DNA of 64,000 nucleotides from Collinsella tanakaei (GCF_030373545.1 NZ_JAUDCO010000008.1:28291-92290); one strand, 5' to 3'. Counted from the first letter of the stretch, positions 36,494 to 46,244 are shown. A program made the numbers and translations. The notes: generated by a model not told the origin, from the sequence alone.

Positions 36494-37312
36494 TCACTCC
36501 CCGATATAGGCCCGCTGCGGCCTGTTGGCACGATGCGCATACACGATCAGGCCGATGCCTGCGACCACAAGGGGCAGGCTCAGAAGCTGGCCCATGGTGA
36601 TGACGCCGCCGAACAGATAGCCGAGCTGCGCGTCGGGTACGCGCACGAACTCGACGAGGATGCGCGCCACGCCGTACCACGCCACGAACACGCCCATGAA
36701 CGTTCCCTGGGGCGGAACCGGCGTGCGACGGGAGAGCACCTGCATGATGCAGAACAGCACCACGCCCTCGAGCAGCGCCTCGTACAGCTGCGAGGGATGC
36801 CGTGCGACATCTCCCCCGCTCTCGAACACAACGCCCCACGGCAGGTCGGTGGGCTTGCCCCACAGCTCGCCGTTCACGAAGTTGGCGCAGCGCCCCAAAA
36901 ACAGCGCCGCGGGCGCGCCGATGACGGCGAGGTCAGCCAGAGTCCATGCGGACAGGCGATACATACGGCAGACCGCGACGCCGCCGAGGATGCCGCCGAC
37001 CAACCCGCCGTGAAAGCTCATGCCCCCGTGGTTGAGCGCCAAGATCTCGGCAGGATGCTCGAAATAGTAGCCCGCACCGTAGAACAGGATGTAGAAAAGA
37101 CGCGCGCCGACAAGAAGGCCGAACACCACGCCCGTGACGACGGTCACCAGGTCCTCGAGAGCCAGGTTCAGGCCCCAGCGGCGCTGGGTGCGATGCATGA
37201 CGACCGCGGTCAGTATGGCGCCGACGATATAGGCGAGCCCATACCAGTAGATGGTGATGGGGCCGAACGAGAATGCGATGGGATTCAGGCTATGGTAAAG
37301 CTCGTTGAGCAT
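36494..37312 (-). CDS. lgt: Prolipoprotein diacylglyceryl transferase
   Basis: 272 residues with seven membrane helices. The Lgt signature is LGRCANFVNGELWG followed by PWGVVF. The upstream HGGMSFHGGLVGG and the late region RHPSQLYEALLEG carry the essential His and Arg residues. It adds diacylglycerol to the lipobox Cys of preprolipoproteins, for example the MetQ encoded in this window. Confidence 0.95.
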   Translation of the reverse strand: MLNELYHSLNPIAFSFGPITIYWYGLAYIVGAILTAVVMHRTQRRWGLNLALEDLVTVVTGVVFGLLVGARLFYILFYGAGYYFEHPAEILALNHGGMSFHGGLVGGILGGVAVCRMYRLSAWTLADLAVIGAPAALFLGRCANFVNGELWGKPTDLPWGVVFESGGDVARHPSQLYEALLEGVVLFCIMQVLSRRTPVPPQGTFMGVFVAWYGVARILVEFVRVPDAQLGYLFGGVITMGQLLSLPLVVAGIGLIVYAHRANRPQRAYIGE

Positions 37313-37434
37313 GGCAGTTCCTTGCTGGTTGCGCGCCCGCGGCTATCCGAGCCAGCGGGTGCCCCGCACGCGGAACGGGGGCACCGCAGGCAGACCGCCG
37401 TGCCCCTTCGGGGTAACGGGCGCCTATACAAACG

Positions 37435-37458
37435 ATGCGGCCGCTCACGCGGCCGCAT
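37435..37458 (-). terminator. Terminator-like hairpin after the NifU-like gene
   Basis: Perfect 10-bp stem, ATGCGGCCGC (37435-37444) with GCGGCCGCAT (37449-37458), 4-base loop. On the minus strand CGTTTGT follows. Confidence 0.6.
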
Positions 37459-37483
37459 GCGAAATCGTACTGGGAGCCCGCTC

Positions 37484-37765
37484 TTAGAACGGGGCGTACT
37501 CGTCGTACAGGTCGGACATATTGCCGCCCATATCGTTGACGGCGACGACGCTCGTGACGCCGGGCACGTGCTCCTTCAGGATGCGCTCGATACCCATGGA
37601 CAGGGTGAGCTGGCTCATCGGGCAGCCGGCGCAATGCCCGGTCAGCTCGAGCGAGACGACGCCGTTCTCGTCGACGCCGTGATACTCCATATCGCCGCCA
37701 TCGGCCTGCAGGTTGGGACGAATCTCCTCAAGAACGGCAAGCAGCAGCTTCTCGTTTACGGCCAC
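37484..37765 (-). CDS. NifU-like C-terminal domain protein (Fe-S cluster carrier)
   Basis: 93 residues, a single NfuA/NifU C-terminal domain. It starts LLAVLEEIRPNLQADGGD and has the cluster-binding C-x2-C in GHCAGCPMSQ. It likely carries and hands over 4Fe-4S clusters in the cytosol. GGAGCCCC-type sequence precedes the ATG. Confidence 0.92.
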   Translation of the reverse strand: MAVNEKLLLAVLEEIRPNLQADGGDMEYHGVDENGVVSLELTGHCAGCPMSQLTLSMGIERILKEHVPGVTSVVAVNDMGGNMSDLYDEYAPF

Positions 37766-38212
37766 TGGGGCTCCTTCCTTTGCGATCGAGCGGACGATGC
37801 AGTTGCGTCCGCAGGTAGATGCTATGGTACTACAAGCTGATACCCATCTGCAGCAAGGCGATACCGCAGCACCGAAATCATCGCGACCCGACGAAAATCA
37901 GGCTCGCAGGAGCCCTTGGCGCGCCTGCGTCGGCACGCCCGCTCGTTCGTGAACGCCGATGTGGTCACGAGGGTACGATTCCTGTCGTTTCGGGCGCCCG
38001 GAAACCTTCTCCGGACGGCGCTCGGGGCCGTTCGGGGCCGCATAATCCCACCCACACGTGCGTGCAGCGCGATCGACCTGCGCTTTTTGCACGCGCGCAT
38101 GATGACGGCGCGCGAGCGGGGCGACCGGGAACGCTTTTGGGGGGCTTCAATTGACAGGAATCGTGCTCTCGTGACCACCGACGGCGAAACGAACTTCACA
38201 TCGGCCGCGCGG
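37766..38212. other. 447-base intergenic region bounded by an inverted repeat
   Basis: Two copies of a 26-bp sequence face each other: GTGGTCACGAGGGTACGATT plus CCTGTC at 37961-37986, and its complement at 38153-38178, with 23 of 26 positions agreeing. About 165 bases lie between them, with no convincing gene. It may be a small palindromic mobile repeat or two copies of a dispersed repeat. Confidence 0.55.
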
Positions 38213-39895
38213 CTAACCCAAAAGGCCTGTCACCACGGTCGCAAACGCCACGATGACGCCCACGATGGACTCGCCGCCGAGCACGCCCGATGCCACGACC
38301 ACGCCGGATTCCTCCGCAGCGTCGGCATCCAAGCCGCGCGCCGCGCAGATCCGGTCGTAGACCCAGCGGACCACGGCACCGAGCACGGTCGAAATGGACA
38401 TGTAGAACGGCAGGTACACGCCAAGGCCGAGCATCATCGAGGGAATGCCCGCAACGTAGAGCACCGCGCCCGCAAGCAGCCCGATTGCAAAGCCCGGCAC
38501 GCTTGGAATGCCCGAGACCATGGTCGCCACCACGTTGGCCTGCGCCGACACGAACAGCGCATCGGTGCCGAACGCATCGGGCCCGTAGGCCGTCACGAGC
38601 GCGATCATGACCGCCACGGCGACGAACGTGCCGAGCACCGCACCGATCGCCTGACCGAACCACATGGAGCGCGGGCTCGTGCCAATGATCTGGCCGGTCT
38701 TGAAATCGCTCATGACATCGCCGGCCAAGCCGCAGGCCACAGCGATAACGCCCGCCACGAAGAACAGCTGCACCTGCGTGGCCTGCGAGAACGCCGCCAC
38801 GAACAGCAGCACGATAAGCCCGAAGATCTCCATGGGGTCGATACCGGACTGGCCCACGGACTGCGCGCTCATGACAGCCGTCACGAAGGCGAGCAGCACG
38901 ACGACCACGGCGACCACGGGGCCGAGACCGAGGGCGAAGCACACGATGAGGGCCGCGGCGGCGGCCATGAGCGCCAGCACGCCGGCATCGTAGCGCGAGA
39001 TGAAGCGGGAGACGAAGCCCGGCGCCACATCGGCGCGCGCATCGTCGCGACGGACGCTCGCGCGGCTGCGCATGCGGCGCAGCATCGGCATCGCGATGTC
39101 GCGGATGACCACGCCCGCGCCGGAACCCATCATGAGGCCCATGCCGAGGCTGCTCACGATGCCCTGCGCCGTCGTCATGTCCCACAGGCCGATGGCACTG
39201 CCGCCCGCCACGATACCGAACCAGCCCAGCACGGCGCCGATCGCCCAGTAGATGATGGAACGACGGCCGGCAAGAAAGCCCACAGCCCAGCGCATCGGCG
39301 AGTTCTGAATGCCGAAGGCCACGCCCGGCACCGGCAGCTGCAGCACCAGCGACGGCACGAGGCCGAGCACGTCGCGCACCACGCACCACAGACCGGCTAC
39401 CGCCATGGAGCCGAACAGCTTGCGCCCGGTCGAGCCGCCGTCCCGACTGGCGAGCAGGGTCTCGGCCGCAGCGGTGCCGATGGGGTACTCGAGGTCGGAT
39501 TCCTCCACGAAATGCCGCTGGATGAGCGCCGTGCACACGAGGCCGAGCAGTGTGCCGGCCATCGCCACGGCAAGCATCTCGACCCAGCTCACCTGGTCGG
39601 TCATGCCGAGCATCCAGATGCCGGGAATCGTGAAAGCGAGGCCGCCGGCAACCATGGAACCGGCGGACATGATGACCTGGGTGATATTCGCTTCGTTGAG
39701 ACTTGTCTTGCCCACCGCGCGCAAAAGCACGAGCGCGGTGATGGAGGTAAAGATGGTCGGCCACGGCAGGGAGCCCATCTTAAGGGCGGTGTACACCGAA
39801 GACGCCGTGATGATGACGCAGCCGACGCAGCCGATCAGGATGCCGGCTGCCGACAGCTGCCCGCGCAGACCCGCGCGGTCGCTCGTAGAGCTCAT
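38213..39895 (-). CDS. OPT-family oligopeptide (or metal-chelate) transporter
   Basis: 560 residues from the ATG at 39895 (GGGAG upstream). About 14-16 membrane helices with OPT motifs: VYTALKMGSLPWPTI, EESDLEYPIGTAAAE and SDFKTGQIIGTSPRSM. Proteins of this family import peptides or siderophore-like metal chelates using a proton gradient. A monocistronic gene, divergent from coaX. Confidence 0.88.
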   Translation of the reverse strand: MSSTSDRAGLRGQLSAAGILIGCVGCVIITASSVYTALKMGSLPWPTIFTSITALVLLRAVGKTSLNEANITQVIMSAGSMVAGGLAFTIPGIWMLGMTDQVSWVEMLAVAMAGTLLGLVCTALIQRHFVEESDLEYPIGTAAAETLLASRDGGSTGRKLFGSMAVAGLWCVVRDVLGLVPSLVLQLPVPGVAFGIQNSPMRWAVGFLAGRRSIIYWAIGAVLGWFGIVAGGSAIGLWDMTTAQGIVSSLGMGLMMGSGAGVVIRDIAMPMLRRMRSRASVRRDDARADVAPGFVSRFISRYDAGVLALMAAAAALIVCFALGLGPVVAVVVVLLAFVTAVMSAQSVGQSGIDPMEIFGLIVLLFVAAFSQATQVQLFFVAGVIAVACGLAGDVMSDFKTGQIIGTSPRSMWFGQAIGAVLGTFVAVAVMIALVTAYGPDAFGTDALFVSAQANVVATMVSGIPSVPGFAIGLLAGAVLYVAGIPSMMLGLGVYLPFYMSISTVLGAVVRWVYDRICAARGLDADAAEESGVVVASGVLGGESIVGVIVAFATVVTGLLG

Positions 39896-39970
39896 GTTGT
39901 TCTCCCTCGTATATCCGCTTCCCCTCGAACCGGGAAGTCGGGTTACGTATCGGACGCTCGCATTATACAA

Positions 39971-39998
39971 TGTGAAATTACGTCTGATGTATTTTCAC
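39971..39998. repeat. Dyad repeat, family 3 (TGTGAAAA...TTTTCACA), diverged copy
   Basis: TGTGAAATTACG and TGATGTATTTTCAC form an imperfect hairpin around CGTCTGATG. It lies in the OPT-coaX promoter region. Better copies are at 52007-52036 and 52404-52429. Confidence 0.55.
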
Positions 39999-40044
39999 GC
40001 GACGTTTTTACACGCGGCAAGGTTATGTCACGCAGGAGGATGAT

Positions 40045-40830
40045 ATGGTGCGGGTTCTGACCGTGGACGTGGGGAACACCACCACGCGTTTCGGGCTGTT
40101 CGCCGTCGAGGCCGCCGCCGAGCCCCAGCCGCTCGGATCCTGCGAGTTCACCACCCAGCAGCCGCTCACCTGCGACGAGGCGCGCATCCAGGTGCGCCAA
40201 GCGCTCACGCTGCTCCCCGAGCACGCCGTGGACGGGGCCATTCTTTCGTGCGTCGTGCCCACCCTCACCGATGCATGGCGCCAGGCGCTCGCCGCCTCGT
40301 GCAGAAGTCGGCCTCTCGTGGTCGGCCCCGGCCTCAAGACCGGCGTGCGGATGCGCTACGACGATCCCTCCGAGGTGGGACCCGACCGTATCGCCGACGT
40401 GGTCGCCGCGCGGGCGACGCACGGCGCGCCGGCAGTCGTGGTCGACCTGGGCACGACGACCAACTTCGAGATCATCGATAATGAGGGAGCGTTCGCCGGC
40501 GGCATCATCGCCCCGGGGGTCGCCCTCGGAGCGCGCTCGCTCGCGCAGGCGGCCGCACGCCTGCCCATGATCGAGCTGCGGGCGCCGACCCGCGTCATCG
40601 GCCGCAACACCCGCGCGGCCATGCAGTCGGGCGTGGTCTTCGGCGAGGTCGCGCGCATCGACGGCCTGCTCGACGGTGCCATCGCCGAGGCGGGGCTCGC
40701 CGATCCGGCCATCATCGTGACCGGCGAGGGGGCCGGAGCCATCGCCGCCCTGCTGCGCCATGACGCCGTGGTCGACGACGCACTCACCCTGCGCGGCCTC
40801 GCCCTGCTCTGGGCGGCGAACCGAAAATAG
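40045..40830 (+). CDS. coaX: Type III pantothenate kinase
   Basis: 261 residues; first step of coenzyme A synthesis. The ASKHA-fold phosphate motif is TVDVGNTTTRFG. Family motifs YDDPSEVGPDRIADVVAA and VVDLGTTTNFEII are present, with FAGGIIAPG. A strong GGAGGA ribosome site precedes the ATG. Confidence 0.95.
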   Translation: MVRVLTVDVGNTTTRFGLFAVEAAAEPQPLGSCEFTTQQPLTCDEARIQVRQALTLLPEHAVDGAILSCVVPTLTDAWRQALAASCRSRPLVVGPGLKTGVRMRYDDPSEVGPDRIADVVAARATHGAPAVVVDLGTTTNFEIIDNEGAFAGGIIAPGVALGARSLAQAAARLPMIELRAPTRVIGRNTRAAMQSGVVFGEVARIDGLLDGAIAEAGLADPAIIVTGEGAGAIAALLRHDAVVDDALTLRGLALLWAANRK

Positions 40831-40831
40831 C

Positions 40832-40860
40832 GGGAAAAAGACGCCTGTCCCCATTTTCCC
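40832..40860. repeat. 29-bp dyad repeat, family 2 (GGGAAAA...TTTTCCC), copy 1
   Basis: GGGAAAAAG and ATTTTCCC enclose ACGCCTGTCCCC. It starts 2 bases after the coaX stop. Confidence 0.85.
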
Positions 40861-40875
40861 ATCAACATGCACATG

Positions 40876-40912
40876 AAAAAGCGCCCCGCCGGATACGGAC
40901 CCGGCAGGGCGC
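40876..40912 (-). terminator. Terminator of the activase fusion gene
   Basis: Minus-strand hairpin: GCGCCCTGCCGGG (40912-40900) with CCGGCGGGGCGC (40892-40881), followed by TTTTT (40880-40876). Confidence 0.85.
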
Positions 40913-40916
40913 AACT

Positions 40917-40945
40917 GGGAAAAAGGTGCCTGTCCCTATTTTCCC
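40917..40945. repeat. 29-bp dyad repeat, family 2, copy 2, overlapping a stop codon
   Basis: GGGAAAAAGG and CTATTTTCCC enclose TGCCTGTCC. The stop codon of the minus-strand activase gene (40938-40936) and its last residues lie inside the repeat. Confidence 0.85.
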
Positions 40946-43900
40946 ATCAGTCGGTCGGCCACAGCGGCGACGGCCTCGTCGCTCACCGCGCCGCAGGCGG
41001 TGCAGGAGCCCGAGGCGCCCTCGTCATCGCCGTGGTGCGGACGGAACTTGGAATCGACGGCGTCCATCTCGAGCGGCTTGATGTGCTCCATCGTGAAGCC
41101 CTTGCCGGCGCGCATGTTCTCCTTGGCGACCGAGATCATGAGCTTGATGCGGTTCAGCTGGTTGACCTCGGACGCACCCGGATCGTAGTCGACGGCCACG
41201 ATGTTGCTCTCGGGATGCAGGCGACGCAGCTCCTTGATCACGGCCTTGCCCACCACGTGGTTGGGTAGGCACGCGAAGGGCTGCGTGCAGATGATGTTGG
41301 GCGCGCCGTGGTCGATGAGGTCGAGCATCTCGGCCGTAAGCAGCCAGCCCTCACCCATGTTGTTGCACAGCGACAGCACCGTGGTGGCCTTCTCGGCCAT
41401 GACGGAGATGGGCTCGGGGCGCTCGAAGCGCAGCGACTTCTCGAGCAGATCGTCGACCGGCTTGCGCATCCAGTCCACCGCGGCGATGGCGGCATCCATG
41501 GCCGCACGCGATGCCGCGGAGCTGCCGAGCTCGTTTTTCTGAACCTTGGCGTTGCTCATGGAGTACAGGAAGAAGTCGAGCAGGCCCGGGACCACGGCCT
41601 CGCAGCCCTCGTTCTCGATGACCTCGACCACGTGGTTGTTCGCGGTGGGATGGAACTTGACGAGAATCTCGCCGACCACGCCCACGCGCGGCTTGGTGCC
41701 CTCGTCCACAAGCGGCATGGTGTCGAACGCCTGGATGGCCTCGCGCGAGAGCTTGGTGAAGCTGCGGCGCGTGAACTTGGGCGCAAGCTCGCGGGCGCGT
41801 GCCATGTACTCCTCGAACAGCGCGTTGGCAGCACCCGGCGTGGCCTCGTAGGGACGGCAGCGGTAGAGCATCTGCATCATCACGTCGCCGAACAGCACGC
41901 AGTACACCGCGGCCTTGAGCAGACCGGGCGACAGCTTAAAGCCGGGGTTGGACTCGTCGAGCTTGACGGCGGCCAGGCTGATCACGGGGATCTCGGGATG
42001 GCCGGACTCACGCAGCGCCTTGCGGATGAGCGCGATGTAGTTGGTGGCTCGGCAGCCGCCGCCGGTCTGCGAGATGATGACCGCGGTCTTGGACAGGTCG
42101 TAGCGACCGCTCTCGATGGCCTCCATGATCTGGCCGGTCACGAGGATCGACGGATAGCAGATGTCGTTGTTGACGTACTTGAGGCCGGCCTCGACCGCAC
42201 CGCGGTCGGTGGAGGGCAAAAGCTCGAAGTTGTAGCCGCCCGCCTTCATGACCTCCTTCACCAAATCGAAGTGGATCGGCGCCATCTGCGGACACAGGAT
42301 GGTGTAGCCCGCATCTCGCATCTCCTCGGTGAAGGGGACCTTCTCAAACGCAGCGGAGTTGGCGCGGCGCTGCGCGGACAGCGCGTACTTATGCGTGGAG
42401 AACGCCGGGGCGTCAGCGCTCGGCGCCACGGGCGCGGCGTCGCCGGGCTCGTAGGACTCGCCGGCAGCGGCGGCCGCGGCGGCGCGCTCGGCCTCCTGGT
42501 CCTTGAGGGCGGCCATGAGCGAGCGGACGCGGATGCGCGCTGCACCGAGGTTCGACACCTCGTCGATCTTGAGCACGGTGTAGATCTTGCCGGAGCCCTC
42601 GAGGATCTCCTGCACCTGGTCGGTGGTGAGCGCGTCCAGGCCGCAGCCGAAGGAGTTCAGCTGGATGAGGTCGAGGTCGTTGCGCAGGGTCACGAGCTTG
42701 GCCGCGCGGTACAGGCGGCTGTGGAACATCCACTGGTCCACGACGCGAATGGGCCGGTCGGGCTTCACCAGGTGCGCAACGGAGTCCTCGGTGAGCACCG
42801 CGAAGCCGAAGCTCGAGATGAGCTCGGGCAGGGCGTGGTTGATCTCGGGATCGTTGTGATAGGGACGGCCGGCGAGCACGATGCCGTGGCCGCCGTGCTC
42901 CTCGATCCAGTGGATGGCCTCCTCGCCCATGGTCTGGATCTGCTCGTGGAAGGCGGCGTCGGCCTCGTAGGCGGCGTTCACCGCGGCGTCGATCTCGGAG
43001 CGGGTGATCTTGGACCCACGCACGCGGCCGCGGCCGGCCTCGGCATCGGCGACGCGCTCGACGGCGATGAGGTCGTACAGGCGGCGCTTGAGCTCGATCT
43101 TGTCGTGGTACGGCACGAACGGATACATGAACTCAACGTTCTTCGCCGCGATGTCGTCGATGTTCAGGCCGAGGGCCGTGGGGTAGCTCATGACGATGGG
43201 GCAGTTGTAGCAGTTGCCCGCCGCCTCGTCCTCCTTGCGCTCCCAGCGGATGCAGGGCATCCAGATGAAATCGACGTCCTTGTCGATAAGGTTCATGATG
43301 TGGCCGTGGGAGAGCTTGGCCGGATAGCACACCGACTCCGAGGGCATGGACTCGATGCCCGCCTCGTAGACCTTCTTGCTCGAGTTGTCCGACAGCACCA
43401 CGCGGAAGCCCAGCTTGGTGAAGAACGTATGCCAGAACGGATAGTTCTCGTACATGTTGAGTGCGCGGGGGATGCCCACGGTGCCACGCGGGGCGCTGTC
43501 CTCGTCGAGCACGGGGCGGTCGAACAGCAGCTCGTTTTTGCGGGCGAACAGGTTCGGGGCCTCGGTCTTGGTCTTCTTGTGGCCCGCGCCCTTCTCGCAG
43601 CGGTTGCCGGTGATGAAGCGACGGCCGCCGCCGAAGTCGTTGATGGTGAGCTGGCAGTTGTTGGAGCAGCGGCCGCAACGGGCATGCTTCTGCGTGACGG
43701 TGAGGGTCGCGATCTCGTCGGCCGTGAGGATGGTCGAGACGCCCGCCTCGCCCGCGCGGTCGCGCGCCAGCAGGGCCGCGCCGTAGGCGCCCATGCAGCC
43801 GGCGATGTCGGGACGGATGGCGTCAACACCGGTGAGCTGCTCGAAGGCGCGCAGGGTGGCGTCGGACATGAAGGTGCCGCCCTGGACGATGACCTTGGTG

Positions 43901-45555
43901 CCGATCTCAGACGGGTCGCGCAGTTTGATGACCTTGAACAGGGCGTTCTTGATGACCGAATAGGACAGGCCGGCGGCGATGTCGCCCACCGTCGCGCCCT
44001 CTTTCTGCGCCTGCTTGACGCGGGAGTTCATGAACACCGTGCAGCGGCTGCCCAGATCGACGGGGTTCGCGGCGGCGATGGCCTCCTTCGCGAACTCCAC
44101 GACGTCCATGTTCATGGATACCGCGAAGCTCTCGATGAAGCTGCCGCAGCCCGAGGAGCACGCCTCGTTGAGCATGATGTGCTCGATGACGCCGTCGCGC
44201 ACGCGCAGGCACTTCATGTCCTGGCCGCCGATGTCCAAAATGAACTCGACACCCGGCAGGAAGGCCTTGGCGCCACGCAGGTGCGCCACGGTCTCGATCT
44301 CGCCGGAGTCGGCCTTGAGCGCCTCGATGAGCAGGGCTTCGCCGTAGCCGGTCGTGGTCACATGGCCGATCGTGCAGCCGGCCGGAATGTGGGCGTAGAA
44401 GTCGGCCATGATGGTCTTGGCCGTGCCCAGGATGTCGCCGTTGTTGTTGCCGTACCAGGTGTGCAGCAGCTGGCCGTCCTCGCCGACCATGGCCGCCTTC
44501 ATCGTGGTGGAGCCGGCGTCGATGCCGATGAACACGCGATGGCCGGTATAGCTCGCGGCGTCGCCCTTGGGGACGACCTCGCGGTCGTGGCGTTCCTTGA
44601 AGGCGCGGTAGGCCTCCTTGTCGGCAAACAGCGGCTCCAGGCGCGCGACCTCGGAACCCTGCGTGTCGCCGAGCGCATCGATGGCGTCGATGAGCCCGGG
44701 GAACGTGGAGAGCTTGTTGGACTCGTGCGCCATGGCCGCGCCGCTCGCCACGAACAGGTGGGCGTTGTCGGGCACGATGCGGTGCGCCTCGTCGAGCTCG
44801 AGCGTGATGTAGAAGCGACGACGCAGCTCGGAGAGGTACTGCAGCGGGCCGCCGAGGAACGCGACGTTGCCGCGGATGGGGCGACCGCAGGCGAGACCCG
44901 AGATGGTCTGGGTCACGACGGCCTGGAAGATGGAGGCCGCGACGTCCTCGGGGCGCGCGCCCTCGTTCAGCAGCGGCTGGACGTCGGTCTTGGCAAACAC
45001 GCCGCAGCGGCTCGCAATCGGATAGATGGTGGTGGCGCCCTTCGCGAGCTCGTTCAAACCCGAGGCATCGGTGTGCAGCAGCGTCGCCATCTGGTCGATA
45101 AAGGCACCCGTGCCGCCGGCGCACGTGCCGTTCATGCGCTGCTCGATGCCCTGGTCGAAGTAGATGATCTTGGCATCCTCGCCGCCCAGCTCGATGGCCA
45201 CGTCCGTGGCGGGGATGAGGGTCTCGACGGCGCGCTTGCTCGCAATGACCTCCTGGACGAACTCCAGACCGAGCCACTGCGAGAGCAAAAGGCCGCCCGA
45301 ACCGGTGATGGCGCAGGTCATGGGCGTATCGCCGAGCACGCCGGCCGCGCCGACGAACAGGTCGCGCGCGCAGGCGCGGACGTCGGTGTGATGGCGCTGG
45401 TACTTGGCATAGACGATACCGTTGTCGTCGTTCAGGACGGCGAGCTTGACCGTGGTCGATCCCACGTCGATACCCAGGTGCAGCGTTCCGGTCGCGGCGT
45501 CGGGGTTCCAGATGGCGCCCTCGGGCACCACGCCGTGCTTGATCTCGTCGCTCAT
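40936..45555 (-). CDS. Acyl-CoA dehydratase activase fusion (two BadF/BcrA domains + DUF2229 + HgdB-like)
   Basis: 1,539 residues. The first ASKHA activase domain (about 28-330) has GIDVGSTTVKLAVL and NGTCAGGTGAF with the cluster Cys. The second (about 348-615) has GIDAGSTTMKAAMV and NEACSSGCGSFIE. A DUF2229 region (about 690-900) has NMYENYPFWHTFFTKLG, and an HgdB-like C-terminal part has ILCPQMAPIHF and CYPSILVTGQIME. The end holds a CTACG motif. Related single activases drive ATP-dependent electron transfer to 2-hydroxyacyl-CoA dehydratases or benzoyl-CoA reductases. The role of this giant fused form is not settled. It lies 2 bases behind a TetR regulator. Confidence 0.85.
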   Translation of the reverse strand: MSDEIKHGVVPEGAIWNPDAATGTLHLGIDVGSTTVKLAVLNDDNGIVYAKYQRHHTDVRACARDLFVGAAGVLGDTPMTCAITGSGGLLLSQWLGLEFVQEVIASKRAVETLIPATDVAIELGGEDAKIIYFDQGIEQRMNGTCAGGTGAFIDQMATLLHTDASGLNELAKGATTIYPIASRCGVFAKTDVQPLLNEGARPEDVAASIFQAVVTQTISGLACGRPIRGNVAFLGGPLQYLSELRRRFYITLELDEAHRIVPDNAHLFVASGAAMAHESNKLSTFPGLIDAIDALGDTQGSEVARLEPLFADKEAYRAFKERHDREVVPKGDAASYTGHRVFIGIDAGSTTMKAAMVGEDGQLLHTWYGNNNGDILGTAKTIMADFYAHIPAGCTIGHVTTTGYGEALLIEALKADSGEIETVAHLRGAKAFLPGVEFILDIGGQDMKCLRVRDGVIEHIMLNEACSSGCGSFIESFAVSMNMDVVEFAKEAIAAANPVDLGSRCTVFMNSRVKQAQKEGATVGDIAAGLSYSVIKNALFKVIKLRDPSEIGTKVIVQGGTFMSDATLRAFEQLTGVDAIRPDIAGCMGAYGAALLARDRAGEAGVSTILTADEIATLTVTQKHARCGRCSNNCQLTINDFGGGRRFITGNRCEKGAGHKKTKTEAPNLFARKNELLFDRPVLDEDSAPRGTVGIPRALNMYENYPFWHTFFTKLGFRVVLSDNSSKKVYEAGIESMPSESVCYPAKLSHGHIMNLIDKDVDFIWMPCIRWERKEDEAAGNCYNCPIVMSYPTALGLNIDDIAAKNVEFMYPFVPYHDKIELKRRLYDLIAVERVADAEAGRGRVRGSKITRSEIDAAVNAAYEADAAFHEQIQTMGEEAIHWIEEHGGHGIVLAGRPYHNDPEINHALPELISSFGFAVLTEDSVAHLVKPDRPIRVVDQWMFHSRLYRAAKLVTLRNDLDLIQLNSFGCGLDALTTDQVQEILEGSGKIYTVLKIDEVSNLGAARIRVRSLMAALKDQEAERAAAAAAAGESYEPGDAAPVAPSADAPAFSTHKYALSAQRRANSAAFEKVPFTEEMRDAGYTILCPQMAPIHFDLVKEVMKAGGYNFELLPSTDRGAVEAGLKYVNNDICYPSILVTGQIMEAIESGRYDLSKTAVIISQTGGGCRATNYIALIRKALRESGHPEIPVISLAAVKLDESNPGFKLSPGLLKAAVYCVLFGDVMMQMLYRCRPYEATPGAANALFEEYMARARELAPKFTRRSFTKLSREAIQAFDTMPLVDEGTKPRVGVVGEILVKFHPTANNHVVEVIENEGCEAVVPGLLDFFLYSMSNAKVQKNELGSSAASRAAMDAAIAAVDWMRKPVDDLLEKSLRFERPEPISVMAEKATTVLSLCNNMGEGWLLTAEMLDLIDHGAPNIICTQPFACLPNHVVGKAVIKELRRLHPESNIVAVDYDPGASEVNQLNRIKLMISVAKENMRAGKGFTMEHIKPLEMDAVDSKFRPHHGDDEGASGSCTACGAVSDEAVAAVADRLMGK

Positions 45556-45557
45556 GG

Positions 45558-46244
45558 TCAGTTCCCCTCGTTGTCGAGTTGCAGATTCAAAAGCTTCATG
45601 CCGTATGCGGGCACGTTGATATCGATGGGCTTGCCGTACAGGTCGCCCGGGCGCACGAAGGCGATGACCGTCATGATGCGCGCCATGGTCTCAGGGCTCT
45701 CGCGCAGACCGTTTTCGAACCAGCGCTGCACCACGCCCACCTCGGCGGTGACGACGTAGCTCAGGTAGTAATCGAAAAACGCGCCGAGCGCCCCCGGGAA
45801 GATACCGGTCTGCATGCGATCGGCGACCGCGGCGCGCGCGAGGTCGATGAGCTTCTTGATGAAGGCGGGGTCTCCGCCGGGCCCGAGCAGCGAACCGATG
45901 AGCTCGCTGTTGTCGCGCAGGTAGCACAAAAGCTCGACCGAGCCGGGCGCCGGCTCGAGCTCGTCGATGTTGCGGTAGAGATCGGCCAGCGTCGCCGCGC
46001 CGATGCGCTCGATGCGATCGCGGATCTCGTGCAGCAGCGTCGTCTCGACCTGCTCGACGAAATCAGGGATGTCCTTGTAGTGGGTGTAGAACGTGCGCCG
46101 CGTGAGGCCCGCGCGGTCGGTGAGCGACGCGACGGTGATGCGCGAGAGGTCCTCGCCCGCGCCGAGCTGCTCGGTCAGCGCGCCGATGAGCGCGTGCTGC
46201 GAGCGGCGCGAGCGGCGGTCGCACTTGTAGTCGGCCTGAGCCAT
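45558..46244 (-). CDS. TetR/AcrR-family regulator
   Basis: 228 residues. N-terminal helix-turn-helix around ITVASLTDRAGLTRRTFYTHYKD (split at the Ala-Gly turn, about residues 37-60), then an all-helical ligand domain like the DUF-type C-terminal TetR domains. Its stop is 2 bases before the activase start, so both form an operon that is probably self-regulated through the palindromes upstream. Confidence 0.88.
   Translation of the reverse strand: MAQADYKCDRRSRRSQHALIGALTEQLGAGEDLSRITVASLTDRAGLTRRTFYTHYKDIPDFVEQVETTLLHEIRDRIERIGAATLADLYRNIDELEPAPGSVELLCYLRDNSELIGSLLGPGGDPAFIKKLIDLARAAVADRMQTGIFPGALGAFFDYYLSYVVTAEVGVVQRWFENGLRESPETMARIMTVIAFVRPGDLYGKPIDINVPAYGMKLLNLQLDNEGN

Noticed and set aside
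41308..45759. 1,483-residue plus-strand frame
   Set aside because: Antisense shadow of the activase fusion gene.
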